Below, in pieces: positions 57,701-64,000 of a stretch of DNA of 64,000 nucleotides (the stretch's first letter is position 1; each line of letters opens with the position of its first letter). Both the position numbers and the translations under genes were made by a program. Below the pieces are notes generated by a model, which saw nothing but the letters and a program-made list of their open reading frames with translations, had not been told where the DNA came from and made no database searches. Source of the DNA: JADKCZ01 sp963786945 (lineage in GTDB: Bacteria; Myxococcota; Myxococcia; Myxococcales; Anaeromyxobacteraceae); NCBI GenBank assembly GCA_963786945.1, contig CAWBAO010000001.1, forward strand, positions 124,001-188,000. Reading direction: 5' to 3'.

Positions 57701-58089
57701 CCGGCCAGCCCGGAGAGCGCGCGGTGGAGCTGCTGCGCACCTCGCCGGCCACCGCGGCGAAGCGCGCGTCCTGCCCGGCCAGCGTCTGCATGGGATCCAC
57801 GGCGGTGACCACGGTGCTGCCGTCGTCCGCCTCGTAGACCACCACGCTGCAGGGCAGCAGCACCCCCACCGCGAGGTCGATGCCGAGCGCCTGGTGGGCG
57901 AAGGTGGGGTTGCAGGCGCCGAGGATCTGGTAGCGCCGGAACTCGACGCCCAGCTTCTCCTTCATGGTGGCCTTCACGTCGATGCGGGTGAGGACGCCGA
58001 ACCCCTCGCCCTTGAGCCGCTCCGGCACCTGCGCCAGCACATCGTCGTACCGGCCCTTCAGCGTCCACGTCTTTCCGAATCCCGGCCAT
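57697..58089 (-). pseudogene. DUF302 domain protein (two frameshifts)
   Basis: About 130 residues when restored. The body is clear: VLAQVPERLKGEGFGVLTRIDVKATMKEKLGVEFRRYQILGACNP, then PTFAHQALGIDLAVGVLLPCSVVVYEA, the DUF302 core with its conserved Cys residues. ATG 58089, with GGGAGG upstream, reads MAGIRK in another frame; dropping one G from GGG near 58082 gives MAGFGKTWTLKGRYDD and the body. Near 57730 one missing base separates VRSS from HRALSGLAG and the natural TGA, which overlaps the next ATG. The continuous frame as written is 57588-58040. DUF302 proteins are of unknown function, often sulfur or redox linked. Confidence 0.72.
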
Positions 58090-58196
58090 GGTTGCCTCCC
58101 GTGGTCCAGAGCCTGCGCCCGCCGGGAGGGTTCGCGCCTGCTCCCTTCCGGGGGGTGGGGCTCCCCGCCCCGGCCGGCGCGCCGGGGACCCGGGCG

Positions 58197-59798
58197 TCAC
58201 AGCGAGACCCGCAGCGCGACGCCCAGGTCGAGCACCGGGGGGTTGATGGTGATGGCGGGCGTGTAGACCGGGCTGGAGTCCGGCGGTGGCCCGTTGCCGA
58301 GGTACTGCGGCGGCACGGTGGCGCCGAACCGGAACTCGCCCCCGGCGTGGCCGACGTGGCCGGCCACGAAGGTCTCGACGCGCAGGTAGGTGTTGATCAC
58401 CACGAAGTGGTCGAGCCGCACCACGCCGGAGCCGTCGACGAGGCTGGCCAGCGCCGAGAGCGTGAAGCTGGTGTTGTTCCAGGAACCGGGCGCCGGCAGG
58501 TACGCGTACAGCCCGACGTACTGCCTGGCCAGGTAGAAGGGCGTGAAGGCCGGGCGCTGGTCCGGGAGGACCACGTTCGCCAGGTCCGGCAGGTAGAGCG
58601 GCAGGTAGGTGGTGGCCAGCAGGAACGGGTAGATGTCGGCGGAGGCGTAGCCCGAGGCGTCGTAGGAGTACTCCCCGCCCAGGGTGAGGGTGTCCTGGTC
58701 GGAGTACTTCCAGGTCCACTCCAGGCCCAGCACCGCCGCCGGCGTCAGGCCGTCGAACTGCTTGAGGCGATACCTCGACATGAGCGGGTCGGCGGCGGTG
58801 GTGCCGGGGACCTCCTCCCACCGCGGCACGTCGCGCCCGCGCCGCAGCGCCACCTCGAAGTGCAGGTCGAAGTCCCAGAGCGGGAAGGAGCCGTCGACGC
58901 CGAAGCGGGGCTCGTGCCCCTGCTGCGCCATGCCGTCCACCGCCAGCTCGACGCTGCCGAGGACCACCTCGGCCCGGCCGCCATAGCCCACCTGCCCCAG
59001 CGTCGAGACGGTGGTGACCGAGCCGTCCGGCTGGAGCCCCCCCGACAGGTCCTCGAGCAGCGCGATCCCGTAGAAGTTCCAGCCGCGCTTCTCCCACGGC
59101 AGGTGGGCCTTCACCATGGTCACGCCGGCCCGCTCGTCGTACTGCGAGAGCGGGTTGCGCCGGACGGGGTGGAGGTAGTCGGTGGGGTTCCAGAAGCGGC
59201 CCGTGCCCCACTTCACGTGCTGCTTCCCGACCGTGAAGAAGACGGTCCGGTCGGCGTCGAAGTTGATCCAGAGCTGGTCGAGCACGGCCCGGCTGGTGGC
59301 CCCGCTGGTGGTGCTGGTGGCCGGCAGGCCCAGCGCCAGGGACTGGGTCCCGGCGCCGGCCGGGTCGTAGTGGAGCCGGCCCAGCGCGAAGGCCCGCACC
59401 CGGTCGTTGGGCCGGGCGTCGAGGTAGACGTCGAGCAGCGTCGGGGCGTCGAAGATCCAGTCGGAGGGCGGCACGGACTGCGTCCAGCTGGTCAGGGCCC
59501 GCAGGTAGGCCAGCCCGCCCAGCTTGAGCCAGTCCTCCCGCTCGCCGCTGATGAGCCCGGTGGCCCCCTTCCCGCTCGACTCGCCCAGCAGCGCGTCACC
59601 CCGCGCGTCGCCGCTGCCGGGGCGATCCGGCGCCGCGGCGGCGGGGGGCTCGGCCGCCGCGGGAGGCCCGCCGGCCGGGGAGGACGCGGGGGGCGCGCCG
59701 AACAGGTCGGCCTCGCTGGGCCGCTCCTGCGCCAGCGCGGCGAGGCCCGGCCAGGCGGCCAGCAGCAGGAGCGCGGCCCTGGCGGCGGGGGTCCTCAC
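58197..59798 (-). CDS. outer-membrane beta-barrel protein (DUF1302/porin-like)
   Basis: A 533-residue secreted protein with a signal peptide (VRTPAARAALLLLAAWPGLAALAQ) and a Pro/Ala-rich linker to about residue 75. The rest alternates aromatic and polar residues in strand-like runs (for instance TVFFTVGKQHVKWGTGRFWNP and DTLTLGGEYSYDASGY) and ends in ALRVSL, consistent with a porin-type barrel with a C-terminal strand. No exact family name is certain. GTG 59798 overlaps the LolA-like stop by 4 nt, so the barrel is coupled to the lipoprotein-handling genes upstream. Confidence 0.72.
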   Translation of the reverse strand: MRTPAARAALLLLAAWPGLAALAQERPSEADLFGAPPASSPAGGPPAAAEPPAAAAPDRPGSGDARGDALLGESSGKGATGLISGEREDWLKLGGLAYLRALTSWTQSVPPSDWIFDAPTLLDVYLDARPNDRVRAFALGRLHYDPAGAGTQSLALGLPATSTTSGATSRAVLDQLWINFDADRTVFFTVGKQHVKWGTGRFWNPTDYLHPVRRNPLSQYDERAGVTMVKAHLPWEKRGWNFYGIALLEDLSGGLQPDGSVTTVSTLGQVGYGGRAEVVLGSVELAVDGMAQQGHEPRFGVDGSFPLWDFDLHFEVALRRGRDVPRWEEVPGTTAADPLMSRYRLKQFDGLTPAAVLGLEWTWKYSDQDTLTLGGEYSYDASGYASADIYPFLLATTYLPLYLPDLANVVLPDQRPAFTPFYLARQYVGLYAYLPAPGSWNNTSFTLSALASLVDGSGVVRLDHFVVINTYLRVETFVAGHVGHAGGEFRFGATVPPQYLGNGPPPDSSPVYTPAITINPPVLDLGVALRVSL

Positions 59799-60577
59799 CG
59801 GCTCCTCGACTCCAGCCACGCCTTGGTGAAGAGGTTGGCCTCCAGCGGGCGCAGGTCGATCTCCTTGATCAGCACCAGGGTGGAGTTGCCCTTCTCGATC
59901 TCGTCGAAGAAGCGCATCTCCTCCGGGTACCAGACCTCGCTCCCCTTGGACGGGGAGAGGACCTTCTTCCAGCGCGGGTAGTAGGCGGTGCGCATGAGCC
60001 GGCCAGAGAGGGCCAGCTCCTGGCGCTTGAGGATGTTCTGGGTGGCCTGGTCGACCCAGAGCTCCACCTGCGGGAAGGCCACGTCCACCCCGGCCTTCAC
60101 CTTGAGCGAGAGGTGCCAGGCCTGGTACTTGCCGAGCGGCTCGACCCCCACGAAGGTGGCGTCGTACTCCTCGGCCAGCTTCGACTCGTCGAGGTCGCCG
60201 CGCCGGGTGTCGGTGCCGCCGATCCGCTCCCGCTCGGTGCGCCGCTCCCAGCGCCCGGTGGAGGGGTCGTACATCCAGAGGTTCTTCTCGATGCGCAGGT
60301 AGCCCTTGCCGGCCTCGGACTTGGGCTTGGTGAAGAGGAACATCTGCTTGTCGTCGGCGTCGCGCCGGAAGACCAGCAGCTCGGAGACGACGTCGGTCTT
60401 CCCCTTCTCCTTGGCCTCCATGTAGCAGAGCGCCTTCCAGTCACCCTGGTTGCGCTGCCGGTCGTCGATGAGCTTGACCAGCGCGGCCAGGCCGCCGGGC
60501 GTGGCCGGGTCGGGCGCGGCGGCCGCGGCCGGGGCGGCCACCGCGGCCAGGAGCAGGACGGCGAGGGCTCGATGCAT
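59795..60577 (-). CDS. outer membrane lipoprotein-sorting protein (LolA-like)
   Basis: A 260-residue periplasmic protein. Signal peptide at residues 1-20 (ALAVLLLAAVAAPAAAA). The sequence YMEAKEKGKTDVVSELLVFRRDADDKQMFLF, with KNLWMYDPSTGRWERRT and later QVELWVDQATQNILKRQ, matches the LolA-like 'outer membrane lipoprotein-sorting' family, which has a beta half-barrel that holds acyl chains. ATG 60577 lies 5 nt after the stop of the FtsX-type permease gene. It most likely receives a lipid or lipoprotein from those permeases and hands it to the outer membrane. Confidence 0.85.
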   Translation of the reverse strand: MHRALAVLLLAAVAAPAAAAAPDPATPGGLAALVKLIDDRQRNQGDWKALCYMEAKEKGKTDVVSELLVFRRDADDKQMFLFTKPKSEAGKGYLRIEKNLWMYDPSTGRWERRTERERIGGTDTRRGDLDESKLAEEYDATFVGVEPLGKYQAWHLSLKVKAGVDVAFPQVELWVDQATQNILKRQELALSGRLMRTAYYPRWKKVLSPSKGSEVWYPEEMRFFDEIEKGNSTLVLIKEIDLRPLEANLFTKAWLESRSR

Positions 60578-60582
60578 GGCGT

Positions 60583-61890
60583 TCACCCGATGTGGTGCAT
60601 GGCGGTGATGGGCTTGAGCCGGGCGGCGCGCAGGGCCGGCCCCAGCGAGGCCACCACCGTGACCAGCGTGAGCAGGAGGACGTCGCCGGCGGCGGCGCCG
60701 GGGCGGAGCAGGAAGGTGAGGTGCTCCTGGGAGAGGAAGAGCTGCACCGCCTCGGGCACGTGGATGGCGGCGGCGTTCAAGGCCGCGGCCAGGGCCCCGG
60801 CGGCGAGGGCCCCGAAGGCGCACCCGGAGAGGCCGAGCAGGAAGCTCTCCAGCATGAAGAGCCAGAGCACCTTGCGCCGCTGCATGCCGATGGCGCGCAG
60901 CGTGCCGATCTCGCGGGTCCGCTCGCGGATGGCGATGGCCAGGGTGTTGAGGATGCCGATGACGATCACCACCATGAGGATGAAGACCAGCAGCCCGGTG
61001 AAGACCTTGATGCCCCAGATGAACTGCTTGAACTGTCCCAGCTCGTCCTCCCAGGTGGTGACGTCGAGCTTCTGGCCGGTCCAGTCCTCGCTGGGCACGC
61101 TCTGGAAGAGCTTCATGTAGTAGGGCTGCGGGTCGGGCTCCATGACGCGCCAGCCCTGCCTCTGGAACTCGTCCCGCAGCCGCGCCGCCACCACGTTGGC
61201 CTGGTCGCGGTCCTTGAGGAAGAGGTGGATGGCGCCGGTGGCCTCCGGGGAGAGGCCGTAGAGCCCGCGCAGGGTGCCGGCCTGGATGAAGGCCGAGAAG
61301 GCCGACATGATGCCGACGTTCTTCACCACCACCGCCACCCGCACGTCGACGGTGTTGTTGACGCCGCGCTCGGTGGGGGCGGAGAGCGTGACCACGTCGT
61401 TGACCCCGACCTTGAGCCGCTCCGCCTGTCCCTGGAAGAGCAGGATGGTGTTGGGCTTGGCCAGCTCGTCGAGCGTGCCGGCGATGGGCTGCAGCACCCG
61501 GCGCACCGCCGGCTCGTTGGCGATGTCGACGCCGCCCAGCACCAGGTCCATCGAGGCGCTGTCGGAGACCGCCTTGGCCCAGCCCCGGCCGCGGATGGTG
61601 TAGTAGTCGAGCTCGGGGACGGCGGCGCGGGTGGCCTCCAGCACCTTGGGGTAGCCCGAGACCAGCGGCGCGGCCGAGCCGCTGGTGACCTTGAAGAAGC
61701 CGCCCACGTTGACGTCGCCGGTCATCAGCGTGGTGGCCGACTCCATCATCGAGGCCTCGATGCCGGCCGTGAGCGCCCCCAGCAGCACCAGCAGCCCGGT
61801 GACCATGGCGAGCGCGGCGGCGAGGAAGAGGTTGCGGCGGGTGTGGCGGGTCAGGTTGCGGCCGGCCACCTGCAGGTCGACGAGGAGCAT
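60583..61890 (-). CDS. ABC transporter permease, FtsX/LolE-MacB family (second of two)
   Basis: A 435-residue permease: N-terminal helix (about 20-40), large periplasmic MacB-like domain (about 45-275), then three helices (about 290-320, 340-375, 395-425). The RERTREIGTLRAIGMQRRKV segment before the second helix is the FtsX coupling loop, which contacts the ATPase. Ends PITAMHHIG. ATG 61890 lies 2 nt from the stop of the other permease. LolE/MacB-type permeases lift lipoproteins or other hydrophobic cargo from the inner membrane. The ATPase gene is not in the window. Confidence 0.9.
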   Translation of the reverse strand: MLLVDLQVAGRNLTRHTRRNLFLAAALAMVTGLLVLLGALTAGIEASMMESATTLMTGDVNVGGFFKVTSGSAAPLVSGYPKVLEATRAAVPELDYYTIRGRGWAKAVSDSASMDLVLGGVDIANEPAVRRVLQPIAGTLDELAKPNTILLFQGQAERLKVGVNDVVTLSAPTERGVNNTVDVRVAVVVKNVGIMSAFSAFIQAGTLRGLYGLSPEATGAIHLFLKDRDQANVVAARLRDEFQRQGWRVMEPDPQPYYMKLFQSVPSEDWTGQKLDVTTWEDELGQFKQFIWGIKVFTGLLVFILMVVIVIGILNTLAIAIRERTREIGTLRAIGMQRRKVLWLFMLESFLLGLSGCAFGALAAGALAAALNAAAIHVPEAVQLFLSQEHLTFLLRPGAAAGDVLLLTLVTVVASLGPALRAARLKPITAMHHIG

Positions 61891-61892
61891 GG

Positions 61893-64000
61893 TCAGTCCT
61901 CCGTGGACATCGCCTCGACGGGCGTGACCCGCATGGCGATGAAGGCCGGGTAGAGGGCCGAGGCCACGGCCACCCCCAGCACCAGGATGAGCGACGCGGC
62001 CACGCTGGCCCCGCCCAGGTGCGGCATCAGCGCCGGCCCGGAGAAGAGGAAGAAGAGCAGGTCGGTGGTGGCGGGGATGCCCCCGGCGGCGCGGATGAGG
62101 GCCACCACCCCGCCCCCCAGCGCCGCGCCGGCCAGGCCGAAGACCACGCTCACCGAGACGATCTCGACCAGCAGCATGGCCACCACGAAGCGCCGCTGCG
62201 CCCCGATGGCCCGCATGGTGCCCACCTCCTTGACCCGCTGCAGCGCCGCCATCACCATGGCGTTGTTGATGATCACCAGGGCCACGCCGAAGAAGATGAT
62301 GAGCGCGAAGACCAGGATGCCGCGCAGCAGCAGCACGAACTGCCCGACCATCCCGGAGGCCGCCTCCCAGTCGATGACCTTGAGCTTGAGGCCGGCGGCG
62401 TCGGCCGCCGCCTGCACCGCCGCCTGGGTCTCGCGGAGCCGGGACGGATCGTCGAGCAGGATGGCGGCGTTGAGCGCCACGCCCTGGTCGATCTCGGCCT
62501 GGGTGTAGGCCCGGGTGGCCTCGGCCAGCGCCGTCTTCCGCTTCTCCCCCACCCCGGCCAGCAGCGCCTTCTCGTCGATGGTCCCGGCGCGGGTGGCCTC
62601 CACCAGCGGCGCCGCCTCGCCGCCGAAGAGGGCCGCCTCGGCCTCCTCGCGCGAGACCGCCGTGGCCCCCATCTGCGTCCGGATCCTGGCCAGCTCGGCC
62701 GCCTTGTCGCTGCTGACGTAGCCGTAGAGGTCGCGGAAGGACTGCAGGTCCATGACGCTGGTGGTGCCGGCGATGCCCGACTTCTCGATGCCCTTGAACT
62801 GGATGAAGCCGTAGACCTTGACGTTGACCGAGTTGAAGGCCCCGGTCTTGCCCGGCGCCTTGATGGTGATGACGTCGCCGACGCTGATCTGGTAGAGGCG
62901 CAGCAGCGGCGCCAGCTGCTCGTAGAAGATGCGGTAGTGGTCGTCGAAGTTGGCGTCGTCGAGGTCGAAGAGCCGCGCCAGCAGCGCCGGCAGCTCCTCG
63001 CCGGCCGGGGCCTTCAGCGCCGGGCGCAGCCGCCGCTCGGCCTCGGCCGCCTGCAGCGGGTCGAGCTGGACCAGGATCTCGCGGGCCCGGCTCCTCGTGT
63101 CCTTGACCCAGCGCTGCAGCTCCTCGGAGCGCGCGATGCGGTCGCCGAAGCGGTCACGCTTGTCCTTGATCTGGTCGAGCCGGCGCGCGTTCTTGAGCTT
63201 GAGCCACTCCTCGGCGTACTGCCGGCCGAGCAGGATGCCGCGCTGGCCGGGCGGGATGGGCTGGCCTTCGGCGATCTCGGCCAGGTCGAAGGCCTTCATG
63301 AAGGCCTCCACGTCGGTGCCGACGTAGCGGATGAAGGTGAAGCCGGAGTCCATCGCCAGCGGCGCCACCTTGTTCTCGAGGTACTCGAGGCCGGCCAGCC
63401 GGTCGCGCTCGAACTCCGCCCAGAAGGCCGGGTCGGCGGCCCGCAGCAGGTCGGCCTGCTGGGACCTGCGCAGGGAGGCGTCCCTCCCGTTCGGATCGAC
63501 CAGCACCCGGGCCTGGGCCCGCTCCTCACCGAGCAGGGCGATGAGCCGCTTCACGTGGGCCTCGCGCGCCTCCAGCCCGCGCCGCGCCTCGGCGTCCTTC
63601 GGGTCGGCCTGCAGCCGGCGCACGTCCTCGCGCAGCCTGGCCAGGGTGACGTCGAAGGCGTTGCCAGTCGCCACCAGGGCCTGGTCGATCCCCATGGGGA
63701 CGATCATCCTCACGTTGGGGACCTTGGAGAGCACCTCCTTGACCCGGGCGAAGTCGGGGATGGGATCGAGCAGCGACTCGCCGCGGAGGCCGCCGTAGAG
63801 CTCCAGCTGCCCCTCGGAGGTCGACTGGTAGACCTGCAGCTGCCCGCCCAGGCTCCCCTGGATCGAGGTGCGCATGCCCCGGTCGATGCTCTCCATGAGC
63901 GAGGCCCCCACCACCACGATGAGCGCGCCGACCAGGACGATGAGGCCGATGATGACGGTCCGCACCCGGCTGGCCACCAGGTTCCGGAAGGCGATGCGGA
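61893..64000 (-). CDS. ABC transporter permease, FtsX/LolC-MacB family (5' end outside window)
   Basis: At least 702 residues; the frame is open to the window edge, and RIAFRNLV before the first in-frame GTG shows that the gene begins outside. N-terminal helix VIIGLIVLVGALIVVVGASL, a very long periplasmic domain with a helical, charged insert (about residues 95-330, e.g. KDKRDRFGDRIARSEELQRW), then three helices with LQRVKEVGTMRAIGAQRRFVV coupling loop. It is about 270 residues longer than its neighbour because of that insert. It and its neighbour are probably the two halves of one exporter; together with LolA-like and barrel genes they suggest a dedicated export path to the outer membrane. 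Confidence 0.88.
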   Translation of the reverse strand, partial: RIAFRNLVASRVRTVIIGLIVLVGALIVVVGASLMESIDRGMRTSIQGSLGGQLQVYQSTSEGQLELYGGLRGESLLDPIPDFARVKEVLSKVPNVRMIVPMGIDQALVATGNAFDVTLARLREDVRRLQADPKDAEARRGLEAREAHVKRLIALLGEERAQARVLVDPNGRDASLRRSQQADLLRAADPAFWAEFERDRLAGLEYLENKVAPLAMDSGFTFIRYVGTDVEAFMKAFDLAEIAEGQPIPPGQRGILLGRQYAEEWLKLKNARRLDQIKDKRDRFGDRIARSEELQRWVKDTRSRAREILVQLDPLQAAEAERRLRPALKAPAGEELPALLARLFDLDDANFDDHYRIFYEQLAPLLRLYQISVGDVITIKAPGKTGAFNSVNVKVYGFIQFKGIEKSGIAGTTSVMDLQSFRDLYGYVSSDKAAELARIRTQMGATAVSREEAEAALFGGEAAPLVEATRAGTIDEKALLAGVGEKRKTALAEATRAYTQAEIDQGVALNAAILLDDPSRLRETQAAVQAAADAAGLKLKVIDWEAASGMVGQFVLLLRGILVFALIIFFGVALVIINNAMVMAALQRVKEVGTMRAIGAQRRFVVAMLLVEIVSVSVVFGLAGAALGGGVVALIRAAGGIPATTDLLFFLFSGPALMPHLGGASVAASLILVLGVAVASALYPAFIAMRVTPVEAMSTED

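Overview
The window is 64 kb of very GC-rich bacterial DNA. Genes are tightly packed, often overlap by 4 nt (ATGA or GTGA), and lie in runs on both strands. The mix suggests a Myxococcota (deltaproteobacterial) chromosome, most like Anaeromyxobacter: a Hyb-type periplasmic NiFe hydrogenase with its hyp genes, a NapC-type multihaem cytochrome, a Ser/Thr kinase fused to a cyclase-like domain, a hemerythrin, BNR-repeat and RND exporter genes, and an HNH endonuclease of the DUF222/13E12 kind. This placement is inferred from gene content; no rRNA or tRNA gene was seen.

Layout. 0-5.3 kb: end of an ABC-2 permease, nitroreductase, a beta-CASP metallo-hydrolase/LOG pair, and a zinc/manganese-type ABC permease and ATPase. 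5.5-12.1 kb: lipid A-type acyltransferase, alpha/beta hydrolase, hexahaem NapC-like cytochrome, an EXPERA/SDR/DUF1295 run that looks like lipid modification, and a glycosyltransferase. 12.3-23.4 kb: a broken Ig/BNR lipoprotein gene, RND exporter, a PhnD-like/TPR protein, RecB-like nuclease, acetyltransferase, DHFR-like protein and a broken HNH endonuclease. 23.7-37.2 kb: DUF1697, topA, ettA, two membrane or secreted proteins, a carbonic anhydrase/kinase/cyclase operon, M1 aminopeptidase and bacteriohemerythrin. 37.6-49.3 kb: hybOABC-hybD-hypFCDEAB. 49.3-54 kb: MerR/B12 regulator, LarA-like protein, PlsC-like acyltransferase, amidase. 54-64 kb: PAP2 phosphatase, malic enzyme, DUF302, and a LolA-like/beta-barrel/two-FtsX-permease operon running off the end.

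The hydrogenase is the functional core. HybO (small) and HybC (large) form the enzyme; HybA and HybB pass electrons to the quinone pool; HybD trims HybC; HypA-F build and insert the NiFe(CN)2CO centre. An AT-richer control region of about 390 bp precedes it, and a strong hairpin separates structural from maturation genes.

Two window-wide signals stand out. First, about ten genes have a TAnnnT box ending only 6-10 nt before the start codon and lack a usable Shine-Dalgarno, which fits leaderless mRNAs. Second, at least nine genes are broken by single-base indels, mostly one extra G or C. hypF has three and hypD, hypE and hypA one each, while their encoded families stay recognisable across frames. 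I read this as consensus error in the sequence rather than gene decay, so the broken genes are given over their full restored span.
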